A stretch of 64,000 nucleotides of DNA from Daphnia pulex (lineage: Eukaryota > Arthropoda > Branchiopoda > Diplostraca > Daphniidae): NCBI RefSeq assembly GCF_021134715.1, contig NC_060024.1, forward strand, positions 7,626,001 to 7,690,000, written 5' to 3'. Shown piece by piece: positions 40,096 through 52,208 of this stretch (its first letter is position 1; every line of letters starts with the position of its first letter). The translations under genes were made by a program, and so were the position numbers. Under the pieces are notes generated by a model. It was given only the letters and a program-made list of their open reading frames with translations, was not told where the DNA came from and searched no databases.

Positions 40096-41510
40096 AAAAT
40101 ACATAGGGAAAGGGGGTTTGTCACGTGATGATGACTGGCCAATCAGGGAGTGCGGTATATGGCCTTCGGCTTACAATGGCATGTTCAACATGTATTGAAC
40201 GTTCATCGGAGGCCAAGTTGCATGTTGTTCTTAAAAATGTTCCAGTTGCCTAATTTCGAGCGGCGAAGACATCAGCGATTCATTTTTCTCACGCAAGAGA
40301 CGCCCGTCATGATGCCACTTTACATATCCTCGTTTTATAGACAGTTACTTCAACTGGACGATGACTTTCAAAAGAAATTCGGATGTTCAATTATTTTATT
40401 ATTATCCAATTATCAGGTACTATTTTTTATAAATATTTTGCGCAAATATTTACATTAAGCTAACGAACATTAAGCTAATATTTTGCGCAAATACTTACGT
40501 TAAGCTAGTGTTTGATAAAAAGAAAACAAGTTAGGAGATGACCGCCAGATGTCGAAGAAATTTCATTTGACTTGTAGCCGGTTCGCCGGTCAAAGAATTT
40601 CAATTGTTTTTCGTGTAGCCTCTGTGTTATAGAATAACTATTCGGAAACCGTACGATAATGGAAACACCGGTTTTTAATCAGTATTTGCCAACAATCTAG
40701 CCGAAAGGCCCTTCGTATCTTTTATAATCATCATCATCATCATCACATTCCATAACTCGAGAGCTTGAGAAAAAAATCATGCTTCCCAATTCCCATGGGA
40801 GTCGAACACAGGTGCCATGTCATTCTATGGCAATTCATTATGACTTAACTGACTCCATATATAATCTTATCAAAAGGCAAATTTTGATGGGTTTATGGGA
40901 TTGATTGACAGTTGTAGAAACTGGTGTATCGATATTTAAAAAAGCTGTAATATACTTAAAACTTAATTATGTTAGAAAAGTATAGAACCCCTTCAAGCTA
41001 TTGCGACATGCGTTATTGCCGGTGGTTGTCTGAAAGTCGGTGGCGGCGCCTACACCTATAAAGCAATACTATGAGCCCTGCAATCAATCAACAAACTATA
41101 ATGAACTTTAAATTTTCAAATGAGTATGTAAACAACTGCCAAGTAATCATCTCCTTAAAACCAACAAAATATGACTTTTTATAATATTTTCTAAAGTCGG
41201 GTGGGTATATTCTATAGTGGGAACCAGAAATAAATATAATTCAACTTTTTCCAGTCTCTGACGATGCTGACGACTTTTTTTTAATGAAAATGAGTACCAA
41301 TTCGTTTAAGAATCTCTTTTCCTTTCAAACGCAGTTCGCAGTTCAACATACTAGTGACATTTCAAGCATAAAAAGGAAATTGAACCACATTTCCTGTCAA
41401 AGTGATTTTACTCCAGAATGATGCCAACAAATCCGTTGGACAAAAACCGGTATTGAAGCAAGAAAGAGTAAATATCTCAAATCCCAATACCGCAATTACA
41501 ATAAAGCAAA
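40096..41510. other. Gene-free stretch with a tRNA-like SINE head
   Basis: At 40790-40860 (minus) TGTTCGACTCCC (B box) and GAGTCAGTTAAGTC (A box) lie at tRNA spacing. An ATC trinucleotide run is at 40727-40744. No gene recognised. Confidence 0.45.
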
Positions 41511-42080
41511 ATGTCCTACACGGTGGCGTTTCTTTCCAACGTGCAACATCAACTTGGGATAATTTTCGCAGTCGTAATTGGTTATTTCGTGAAAAAAGAT
41601 TTCTTCGATTCGCCTGAAAATTCGAATTCCGGAAAGTGGAAATCGCCTTTTGCTAAAGATACGAGAAGACCAGTGACTCCATTAGAAACTGACCCTACCA
41701 AACGAAATCAAGTCATGAAAAGAAGTTTCTTTCAATCCACTTGACTCGTAAAAATGGGTCTGTATTTTCATTTGATTTGTTTCTGCTGGTGATTTTACAG
41801 CACGCAGCTAGCGACAAAACAGAGAGGAAATGGGACACAATTGTTATCGGTTCGGGAATAGGAGGTGCGATTGATCCTTTTCTCCGTTACATTAAATTAA
41901 CACGTTAGTGTATGTTTAATAATTTCTTATGTGATGTAGGAATGACCGCAGCAGCCCTTCTCAGCAAAGCTGGAATGAAAGTCCTAGTTCTCGAAAAGCA
42001 TTACAAATTTGGCGGGGCACTGTCACACCTTTAGAGACGAGGGTTATGAATTTGAAGTGGCAATTCACTACGTAGGAAAT
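41511..42080 (+). pseudogene. RETSAT: Retinol saturase (RETSAT) 5' fragment with a frameshift
   Basis: Exon 1 begins at ATG 41511 with a membrane-anchor-like N terminus (GIIFAVVIGYFVKKDFF). Exon 2 is 41801-41865 and exon 3 starts at 41940. They read WDTIVIGSGIGG then MTAAALLSKAGMKVLVLEKH, the FAD/NAD-binding GxGxxG fold of retinol saturase, which reduces all-trans-retinol at C13-C14. Near 42012 a run GGCGGGGCAC has one extra G, so the following HCHTFRDEGYEFEVAIHYVG is in another frame. The homology stops at about 42080, where the opposite strand is BLTP2. Most of the about 600-aa enzyme is missing; a dead fragment. Confidence 0.8.
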
Positions 42081-43606
42081 TTCCTCCGCCCCACTCTAAC
42101 TTGGACGTTGAATCATGCTCCTGATTGCTCGAGTATTCTGGATTTCGATCGGGAGCACAGGGCTATACAGCGAGATGTTCGTTGGGATCGGCCAAATAAT
42201 GCCAGGTCAACCCGATGGTCAGCTTCAGTCGAGGTAAATGCAAAAGACGACAATCATCGTATTTGGAAGCCGTTCGGACATAGACGTTGAATTCGCCTAA
42301 AAGCAACAACTCAAATGAATTAATTTTGAAAGTCGATGAATAAAAACTATTCAATACCTTTTAGGATAAAATTGGCATTAGTCCAATCCATTGCCAAATC
42401 GGTCCAAGTTAGCTCCATCTCTTCAGTGGTATTGTAAGGATCAAGTGATGTGTGGAGTAGTAGAGTTAATTGTTGAACAGACAACGTAACTCGACCGTGG
42501 AGGAGTAGACGAATTTTATCCCAAAATGGCAAGGCTGGACTTGGATCCTATTCGTAGGGAAAACGTCAATTTAATGTTTAATATTATAATCATTTCTGAT
42601 TATTTTTACCTTTGAAGGAGGTGAAACGAAATCCCACGCTAGATTGCATTGGGCTATCACTGGCTCCCAACAAGCACCGTAGGCCAGACGCCAGCTCTCA
42701 GCGTCACAAGAAAAATCATGGTAAAATTTCAGTTGGTTCATTCCACGTTCGATTTGTACATCAGACATCACTCCAGGGGGCCGCTACAGAAACAGTACAG
42801 GTCCGCCGAGCTCGCCAGGAGGACTGTTGTTCAGCTCCGGCTAGTCGACCAAAGAGCAGCAATTCGTGAATGTCGATAAGCGGTTGCGGGAAATCTCGAA
42901 GTAAAAATCGCCATCGATGACATGTTAAACGGACTGCACGACACCACAGCGTAATAAAATCTATTTGATCATCAGGCCACGGGCTGTCAGGATCCATCTC
43001 CTGGATATTGCGGACGACATTGACGTAACCGTGGAAAGATGGATCGGCTAAAGCCATCAAATCAACTTGCTCCATTTCCCATCGGAACAGAGCCGTTCTC
43101 ATCGGCCTCGCCTCGTACATGCGTTGCGCTCGCTGAACAAATATCTCAACATTTCGGCCTCCCAGATTTGCATACAGCTCATCAATTTTACCCTGTGAAC
43201 GAAATTTGTATTGGACGAAACATTTAAGGGTTGATTAGGAGACTTACTTGCGTCAGAGGTGGGTGCGTTCTTCGGAGTTCTTCAATTTTAGCGTGCAACG
43301 TACGCTTACGTTTAAGACTCTCACGAAATTCATCTTCGCACAATTCGTAGTTATCACGGAGCTTGACTTCAAATGGGTCGTCACAAAGCACCATAGAAAA
43401 TAGTGCAACTGACAAGACGAACGTCACGATAAAGTGGCTCTATTTGTCCAGGAAGCCGAGGCTTTTTGTGCAGCGATTTTAGCCACTTGAAGACGCTCAC
43501 CATCTCCTTCTCCTGTTGACAGGCTTCGGAAAACTGGTAACGGTAGGGGAAGCAAACGCGCAAATGGGCAATGCTGAGTGACTAGTCCACATTTGTTTGT
43601 GTTCAT
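42080..43606 (-). pseudogene. BLTP2: BLTP2 (KIAA0100/hobbit) internal fragment with stop and frame breaks
   Basis: Homology blocks in order: RVCFPYRYQFSEACQQ and VFKWLKSLHKK (about 43560-43450), DDPFEVKLRDNYEL (about 43380), KIDELYANLGGRNVEIFVQR, ALADPSFHGYVNVV, LAGAEQQSSWRARRT, LKFYHDFSCDAESWRLAYG (43193-42612), FWDKIRLLLHG with TSLDPYNTTEEMELTWTDLA (42548-42363), VRTASKYDDCRLLHLP (about 42290-42160), then PCAPDRNPEYSSNQEHDS after an in-frame TAG at 42165-42163. BLTP2 is a bridge-like lipid transfer protein of over 2000 aa at ER-plasma-membrane contacts. Only about 450 residues are here. Apparent one-base shifts occur near 43565 and 43390. Clearly a partial, broken duplicate. Confidence 0.82.
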
Positions 43607-43644
43607 TTGTTAGTGAAAAGACAGTCAGAGGAAAATGAGCTTAC

Positions 43645-45535
43645 TTGAGTTCCGAAACGACTAGCGTAAGCGACACGATCCAGGTACCTGTCTGAATTTT
43701 CAGGCATGTCGTAGTTGAAAACGATATTGACACGTTCAATGGCCATGCCACGACCGACCCAATGTGTAGCTACCAAAATTCGCTGATGATAAAAAAAGAG
43801 AAATAGAAAATGAAAACTAAAATACAAGTGATTTCATCTAATCTAGCATACCTCTTTAGAGTCGTTGAACTGTTGGTAACGTGACAGACGTTCTGCCTCA
43901 GTCATGCTAAAGTGAATGGCGATGGCAGGCAAGTTTTGCTCGACTAGCGACTCGCAGAGCGCCATACAACGCGCAATGGATCTCACGAAGATAACGACCT
44001 ATCCATGGGAAATGGTGAATCATTTGCGGCAACACTCGAATACAATAAGTTCAGCTAACCTGGTTAAACTCAAGTACGCCGAGTAGCTCAAATAATTTTC
44101 CGTTCTTCTCGTCGTCCTTTAGTTTGACGTAGTGCTGCTGTAGACCGCGAAGAGTGTGTTTGGACTCGTCGTCGTCAACGTCCACTTCGGTGCTGCATCA
44201 AAGATCAATTTTTTTTAAACAAAAGAGGCGCTACGTGGAAGGTCGTTTGGAGAATTGGGGAGGAATAAGAGCAAAAATCAACCCTCGGCTCCCTCCAGCA
44301 AAATGTTTTAGATGCTCATGTGGTGGTCGTGTTGCTTTATTGACCGGAGTGTGAAAGGGCTTATTACATCTTGCATAAACTTTTGGCAGACAGGACGGAT
44401 CTCCTTGCTCAGCGTGGCGCTGAACATCATCACTTGTTTTTCACGAGGTGTGTTGCTGAAAATCTCCTGTACATCTCGAAGCATGTCTTGATGAAAAAAT
44501 ATGAATTAATAGTACATTTCAACTTGAATAAATAACACATTAGTTAAACGCTTTACAGGTATCTTGAAGCATTTTGTCACATTCGTCAAGAACAAAGTGC
44601 TTAAGTGTGCAGAGGTTTAGTCTCTTCGTGCGGAGCAGCGTCGTTAAACGACCAGGGGTTCCAACCACAATGTAAGGGCAATTTATTTTCAAAGCTTCCT
44701 CATCTTTACAAATATTCACACCACCAACGAATACACCAACCTAAAATAATTTCAATTAAAGTAATATTTTACAGAATTCATGTAACAAGTTCTTTACCTT
44801 GATGGTAGTCATGTGCCTGGACAAACATTCATATGCATTGTAGATCTGGATAGCTAGCTCTCGAGAATGGCAAACAACAAGAACATAAACCTGATTTTCC
44901 ACCGTCTCCAATTGTTGGAGAGTTGCCAATACAAAAACAGTAGTCTTACCCATTCCAGATTTGTCTCGACACAACACAACACATCCATTCCCAAAACAGC
45001 CTGAGGAAGACACTCAAGCTGAACTGTAAGACATTAAAGAGTTGAGTTAGATTTCTAAGAAGAATATCTTAACCCAAAAACAAACATATCACAAGTCTGG
45101 AGCTCAAGAATAAATTGCCATCAAGTAAAAAGTCAAGTCAAGCAAGCAAGTTCTCTCTTTCTCTGTTCCTGGTGTTCAGCTCAAGACCACATGTTGGCAT
45201 GGTACAGAAATATGCCCCAGGTTATAGCATTTAGCATTACTACTACAATTTTATGTTAAAGATTGTTGAAAAAAAAAGAAATTGCTAGTAATGAACAATG
45301 CAAGGGTACTTGTAAAAATGAAATAAAAAATAGTACCTTCAGAAAGATGTTCAAAGCCACGGTCAACGATAGCTCTCAAAATTTCCGGCTTGAACTCAAT
45401 ATCTTGAAACCCAGAGCTATGAATGGATATGCCTTTAACTTCCTCCATTGCTGGAGCATCTCCACTTCCTTCTGTGGCTACTTGTTCCGTCGCCTCCTCA
45501 TCTTCGTAAACCAAAGGATCTTCATTGTCTGCCAT
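43645..45535 (-). pseudogene. DDX39B: DDX39B/UAP56 RNA helicase copy, frameshifted and truncated
   Basis: Seven exons keep the parent gene's layout: 45535-45337 ([17 protein letters not shown]), 45023-44798, 44740-44557, 44486-44368, 44192-44060, 43998-43852, 43782-43645. The family is the mRNA-export DEAD-box helicase of the TREX complex. Readable motifs: SGMGKT (I), GTPGR (Ib), DECD (II), MMFSATL (III), VVIFVRS (IV), [11 protein letters not shown] (V). In exon 2 a 5-nt tandem duplication (TGTTG) before motif I breaks the frame. Motif VI is degraded ([10 protein letters not shown] in place of the HRxxRxxRFG type). A further phase mismatch occurs at the 44368/44192 junction. The last exon(s) are missing and the BLTP2 fragment follows at once. 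Confidence 0.82.
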
Positions 45536-46678
45536 GCTTGAAATAATGGGATCGTGGCAGGATGACGGATTCCCATGAGTATAACTTCGTCCATAATTAT
45601 TTAAAAAAAAAATCGTTTCTGACACTCTGCGACCACAAGACGAATGATTGAATGAAGCAGACGACAGATAAAACGAGATTTCAAAAAGCAGTACGAAAAT
45701 CCTCTACTAGGTGGCTGACTGCCTAGAAAAATAAGAATTGGCGGTTTTTTTAGAAATCAAAATGAATCAAAATGATCAAATTCGTACAGTTCAAGGAAGG
45801 GGTTTGTCCTGCGACAAATGGATGCGGGAAAGCATTTTTACCATGTGTTGACCAATAAAGTGTTGATGACAGAATTTTGTTGGCACGACCACGCTGATTA
45901 ACGATGATGAAACAAATACTGAACTTTTTGGCAGTAAGATGGTGGAGAGCGGGGTTGGAAGACGAGTTGACAGTCAAACGCAATAATAACACAACTCAAC
46001 GAATAAAAATGCAGATCTTCCTAGCCTATGTAGTAAGAACAGGTAGCAGTTATCCATGCCAGGATAAGCGATCCACCAAATTGAGTAAACTAAAACCAAT
46101 AAAAAATCAGAATAAATGGGAATTAACACAACAAAAATAAGATTTGATTTGCATACTCTGGACGTCGTCTTTAATTCATGGATATCCAGCATGAGGTCAG
46201 CACACCTACTTGGCCACTTCTGGATGGCTCAATCAAGAACAAAGAGTCAACTACGCAATTTTAATCGTGTGATTACATATGATAACATCGATCAGGTATT
46301 CCAGGATATTCAGAAGATAGAATAAGTCAAGTGATGAGGAAAAAAACTATTGGTGGAAATCTATTTTCAAACTTTATTAGTGGGTAGTAGGACTACAACA
46401 GACAAAAAATTGAAATTTGGCTACATGCCTACATGACAGGAATGAAAGATAATGTGACATAGTTTACGAAGCTTCACGACCGATCAAGAGGGAAATTTAA
46501 GGGAACAAAATAAGACGTAAGCAGTAGTTGCTATATTGACATTGTTTTTAAAAAAGATTCTCAATAAGCAATAAATATTTTCTCAGATTCTGATCGATTC
46601 CGACATTCATCACCGACAAAAAGTTCTCCCACGCATTTTACCACGTATAAGTCTTCTTCAATGCAATGCTCAGTGAAA
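45536..46678. other. Gene-free stretch
   Basis: No gene recognised. The ORFs at 45904-46325 are short and unsupported. TTTATT near 46373 could be the polyadenylation signal (minus strand) of the following LRR gene. Confidence 0.35.
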
Positions 46679-48361
46679 CTACTCATTACTTGACTGATAA
46701 TAGATGAGTAATTGCCAATTGTTCCTTTTAGCTTGCTCTTCCCAACCCTCTACATTACTCTTCGATATTTCATCACACCGATCGATCAAGATATCTTTAA
46801 GATGGTTTTGAGCATTCATGAAAATATCAATTCCTTTCTCGGTCACATTGTGGCAAAACATAACGACAAACTTTTCAAGATTATTGAATTTTTGAATTCT
46901 AGCGACCTTTTGGAGAATGTCGTCGTTGAGCGTAGAACATCTCTTAATCGTTATTTCCACTAATAATGGCGAAGACAACAGCAAGATTAAATGTTCGCGC
47001 GGTATACTACTACCAACAAGCCCCAACCTTTCCAGTTGCTTTAATACTTGAGGTTCAGTCGGTTCAGTCTTAACCCATTCTTTAACAAGTTTGGCGGTGA
47101 AATAGCTCAAATTATTGATAAGTTCAAGGGAGTGAAGGTTCGGGCAAAGCTGTGTGATTTCCAGAATATTGACATCACTCAACCTGGATAGGGAAAGTGC
47201 CTTCAGTGATGAATTCCCAAAGGCTTTTAAAATTGGAGTCACACCGCCACCAAACGTGACGTTACCATTAGAAGGGAAATCCGAACTCATTTTAAAATTA
47301 CGGAGATTTTTAAGAGACAACAAACTAAGCAAATCATTGTCTGTCAGTCCTTTGTAGCTTTTGATTTCCACCTGGATCACAGACGGGCACAGAGAGACAA
47401 CAAATCCCAGAGTTTTAGGTATGTAGACGTCACAATAAGCGGAAGCGATTCTTAAACATAACAAAGAATACTTTGGAATCTCCAAATTTTGGTTCAAGAA
47501 AAACTCTTTGTGAATTCTCGCTAAGGTTTGAACAGTAGCCATATCCCAGACTTGAAGACTATGAAAGTTTTCTAAGATTATTTGGATTCCGGCGTGGGAA
47601 ATTGATGTACCCATCGAACGCAACTGTACAAGAGATTTGGGCAGCCCCAATCCATCAACTCCACTTCCTAGATTATGCTTTGCACCGTCACACAATCCTT
47701 TAACTCCAATATCTGTGATTTTCTTGCATTCATACAAATCTAGTGCTCTACGAAAGAAACGATAATTATTGTTTTTTACAAATTTGGCATCAAACAAACT
47801 TGTTACCTCAAATGTGTGCAGCAAGTTCCTATTACTTCCAAGCTGCTGTCATCTGCTTTAGAATATGAAATGTCCAGTACTTGTAATTTTGAAAGTTTAG
47901 GAATGAAAGAAGTAAAGAATTCATCACTAAAAGCAATTGAGTGGAAAGCCAGATGTTTTAAGTTCTGAAATAGAAAAAGTGTCGTGTTTTGATTTGAAAG
48001 CAAGTGTAAATGTAAAATTTCTTACTACACATCTGATTGAATTATCAAGCTCAATGGATCGATCATCTTCACTTTGCATATATCCCAGATTCAAGGTCTC
48101 CAAATGAGGAACGGCCAGTAAACCAAGAAATCTTTTCAAACATCCTCTGTTTCTAAGAGCAATGATGATTTCCTCCAATACCTTGTTAGCTATTACAAAA
48201 TAAGACAATATAAAAATACTAATGGATAGATCAGTAATAGTTGACAACTTACGCAACTGATCAAAATCACTGGTTGGTTTCTCACACAACAGAGCCATGT
48301 TGTTTACAACAAAATCAAGGCACGTTTTGTATAGTGACTTCACTCCAATCAATTGTGGCAT
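46679..48361 (-). CDS. Leucine-rich-repeat protein (ZYG11/F-box-LRR-like), 4 exons
   Basis: Exons 48361-48253, 48189-48029, 47964-47807 and 47747-46679 join in frame into 498 aa. The start MPQLIGVKSLYKTCLDFVVN followed by LPNKVLEEIIIALRN resembles the N terminus of ZYG11/ZER1-type or F-box-like LRR substrate receptors. After it come irregular LRRs, for example LETLNLGYMQSEDD, LQVLDISYSKADDSSLEVI, LDLYECKKITDIGVKGL, LHSLELINNLS and LEKFVVMFCHNVTEKGID. These are RI/cysteine-containing types typical of ubiquitin-ligase receptors. No membrane segment or signal peptide. A role as an E3 ligase adaptor is an inference from the fold. Gene looks intact. Confidence 0.75.
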
Positions 48362-49938
48362 CTTGGATTTGAATGATCTGTTATAAACTTATAATAAGAT
48401 AATCTCTTATTAAGTTTTAATCAATACATGATTAGAAACCATAGGTAACTTACCAGTTTTCAAGGTAAACATGTGTGCAACGAAATTGCCACCTTCACTG
48501 TTTGTAATGACTAATGAGATATAGTCCGAGATAGTCAACTTGGACGTCGAACTAACTTTAACGTTTCAAATTAGTGTCCCAGTGAGTTGTAGAGAGATCT
48601 CAAGATTAAGATATTTAACGACGACTGGACGTGTGGCTTATTAACGAATCTAATTCTCAAATTCTCGCCTTTCTTTATTAGCAATTCAGAATAGTTCTGA
48701 GAAAGCGGATTAATACAGCTGAAGTCCCCCTAGTGGCTGAATTTGAATTTTAAATTTTAACCGTTGCCAAATTATTTATTATTTAGCAATTTATCCGTTG
48801 TTTACTTTGTTTTAAGGAAAAGGAGTTTAAGGAAAAATTAAGAAATTTTAACTTATTTAAAAATCACTGATAGGGTGGTACTGGTAGCAAACACGATAAA
48901 AAGAATAGATGGATTCGAGTCTTCGAAAATCACCGACCTGCAAAAGATTTGAAAAACGATTTTGAAAACTGAACCACAAGGATAGGGATTGGCTGAAATT
49001 TAAGACATTTATTTAGAACTTTAATATGTTAGAACCCAGAAACAATGTTTCTTTATTTATGTGTCAGAGAAATGTCAAGACTGGCACTCTGGCAGTCAGG
49101 ACTAAGGGTTCTTTCATAACCGTTCTGAATGAAATGGTGTTTTAACAAATTGTCTGCTGCGTTGCTATGGTTACCAAGATTCAACCAAATTTTTGAAAAT
49201 CTTTCAAATTCAAATAAACTTTTTTTAAATGTTTCCCTAACTATTACAGATGTTAATTAGTCCCAATCTCACAGAGAAATTACACAATGGCCATAGAAAT
49301 GTTTAAAAATGGGCTATGTCGATTGTCAAAAGAATAATTTTTCTTTTGTTATTTATTTATTTTAAATTTTTTTTTAAATATATTTTATTTGCGATTTTGT
49401 CTTTATATACCACGGCGAACAGTAATTTTAAGTGATTGGATTTAGATATTCTTATCTTTAGGATTCCTAAGAATGCACAATTTTCTCTGTACACTTGTTT
49501 TAACAGATTAAGTAATACTCCAAACACACTTAATAGAAAAGGATTTTTATTGGCTGCCAGGCCAGGCTGAGGAGGCCAGGCCTTCTCTCCCCTTGTCAGG
49601 TTAAGACTACGTCTCTGAAGAAAACATCTAAGAAACCTTGTACAAGAAATCACTAAAGAAAACCAACACACAGAAGAAAAGAAGAAACAAACAAATTAAA
49701 GATTTGTGTTGCCATACCCCAAGAATTCTCAACACCGAATAGTTGATGCCTGTGAAATTAAGGCGCGGAATAGGCTCACATCGCCCTTGTCAATCAGCTG
49801 TAAACACAAGTCAAGAATCCGAATTCGTTTTTTATCGATATTGGGTTTCCTTCTTCTGTGCCAGGTTGAGATTTTCCCATCAATTTGACTCTTTCGATCC
49901 ATTCAACGTCATTTTGCGGCCATGTAGAGTAGTTGAAA
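48362..49938. other. Gene-free stretch
   Basis: AT-rich, no recognised gene or structured repeat; likely includes the LRR gene promoter. The ORF at 49357-49671 has no recognisable domain. Confidence 0.35.
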
Positions 49939-50760
49939 CTAGACAGACTTACTCTTTTCAAAATCAGACAAACCTGCCCAAACTCGACTGCAATCGTACA
50001 GTTGGGACGATAGTTGAATGTCTTGTGATAGATTGGAAGGGGTCTTGGTTTCCAGGTCCCTATAAAAAATTAAGCCGGTTTGAAACGTACTAGTTTGGGA
50101 GATAAGGCGCAGTGAAGAACAGTCTGTGCTCCTTGGAATGGACTGTGAACTACAATAAAGCGAATCGGTTTCTGGATTGCTTTCAAAATCGGGTTAACAA
50201 GAAAGGAAAATGACGATATCGGTGTCTCCACTGATCCAGGATCTACACTATAAACACGAATGCCTCTATCTGTTTAAAAAAAACAAAATAGTAATGATTC
50301 AAAAGCAATATTATAGTAATGTAATAGTTTACCCTTGGAACGTGCAAAAGTCATACTATACAACAATATAAGCATAGCTTTGCTTTAGCGTAACTCTGAA
50401 ATCTTGCTGATGTTCCGGTGCTCCTTTGTCGAAAATACATGCACTCTTCAAGTCTAACCATCGATCTATAGTTAAGAAATGTGCAGCCGATGACAAAAAT
50501 ATTACGCGGCTTTGATCCGATAATACTGGAAGCAGTAATTCAATCAAAAGAAAATGCCCTGTAGAAAGATAACAATGAGTAAATAACTTCATTCACCAAC
50601 ATACATTAACATTATACACCAAACCTACCCAAATAATTGGTCTGAAAGGTGACATCAAATTTATCTGCAGTTTCTTTAGGAGGATGGAATACAATACTCC
50701 TGCATTATTGATAAGAAAACCCTGGAACCCTGCGGAACCCTGGAAGGCGGTCGGCTGTAA
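49939..50760 (-). pseudogene. Decayed short-chain dehydrogenase (retinol-dehydrogenase-like)
   Basis: Readable pieces in order: FLINNAGVLY, GHFLLIELLLPVLS, SRVIFLSSAAHF, GIRVYSVDPGSVETPIS, AQTVLHCALSPKL and LSQDIQLSSQLYDCS. This is the order NNAG, NHLGHF, catalytic Ser, PG..T and C terminus of RDH11-14/WWOX-like SDRs. The frame shifts between FLINNAGVLY and the next block, and again after LSPKL. The YxxxK exon and the N-terminal nucleotide-binding exon were not found. Probably a dead copy; the exact subfamily is unclear. Confidence 0.6.
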
Positions 50761-52208
50761 TCAAAGATTACAGAGTCTGAAATGAGAAAAAAGGAATTTC
50801 GCTAAAATATAAAAAAAAAAAGGTTATTTTCACCAAATCACACAATCACGAGTTCTGAATTCTTACTCAATAATATTGTTATTCACATTGTAAGGGATGT
50901 CTGTAGAAGATGTTGAACGAATATCCGGTTTTTTTCCCGTTGAATCTTAAACACGTAAGCAAAACTGGGTTGCCTGTATCGACGATTCCACACCAGCATT
51001 GACGTTCTTCTCAGTGTCTTTTCTTCAACAGATTTTGTTGTTGTTGCCGATAGTGGAACTGTAATCCACGCCAATCACCATGTAGACTGGAGATTGGAAT
51101 TCTTCTTGTTTCAGGCAAACGTCCTGATGGCAGTCCACATATAGATGAGTGTTGGTATAGCTTTAAGTATTTGTTCTACATTGCTGGCGTCTCCATGGGC
51201 AGAGGTAACTTTGGCAGTCACACTGCACTTGAAAGCTTAGATTTGTTTCATTGGAGCCTAGTGGTAGGATGATTTTTACCTAATAAAAACACACAAAACA
51301 AAAATAAATCTTCTTGTAGCACAATTTAGGGGAGATCCAATAATGCAGGCGAAATAATTCATGCCTCACTTCTTACACCAATGTGACCTGAACATGGGCC
51401 GTTGCAAACATTTACTTCATTTGATTGTTTTACAATCACGTTAGAACTTAGAAGGTATAACGAGACACCCGTGGCCGCGTTATACCAAATGCTCACTAGA
51501 ATCATACAACGCAGATTGCAACTTGGCAGCAATATAATGCTCATGCCAGCCTTACCGTCAATGCTGTTTGTGTTGCTGTGAGTGTGACTGTGTGACACCT
51601 AAACCTTACAAAAACAGCTTTTGCAGTCCTGAAGAGTGCAGACGACCTTCCGAAATCCGAACTGCGAAATGCGAATGTCGTTAATGAGCGGTGTTGTCCT
51701 ATTACCAAATACCAGACTGTAGAAAGCAGGCATGATGTGTGAATGTGTGATTAAACACACAAATTTGTTTCTACTTTCTTAAAATCAACACAAAATTGTA
51801 ATCGCTTTCTGTTTGAGTAAATTGGAAATGCACTGACATAATGTCGTAATTGTTGCACAATTCACCCCAAGCGGCCATATTACGCACTATAACGATCGGC
51901 GCGAATTAACTGAACGAATGTTGAATCGAAACGATAATTAAATAAAATTGTATTACTCTGCCTTAAAAAAAACAACTGATTAATGTTTGAATAATTAAAA
52001 CGGAATCACTGCAACAAAATTCAAGTTAATTGGTTGACACAATTTCGAGATATAGTCGTAATTGTAGGAGGAAGTCGACTTGCAAACAAAGATTTGCCCT
52101 TCTTTTTCATACATAAGGGATCGCCACCGCATATGATCCCATTGTACACCATCTGTAAGCTTCTACGCCTTCTAGATAAAGTTACTGTGATTAAAACCAG
52201 CAAGCAAA
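50761..52208. other. Stretch with weak coding-like pieces, no recognised gene
   Basis: On the minus strand short readable pieces occur (51359-51598 and about 51060-51250, for example VYMVIGVDYSSTIG). They lack a consistent exon model and I do not recognise them. Confidence 0.3.
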
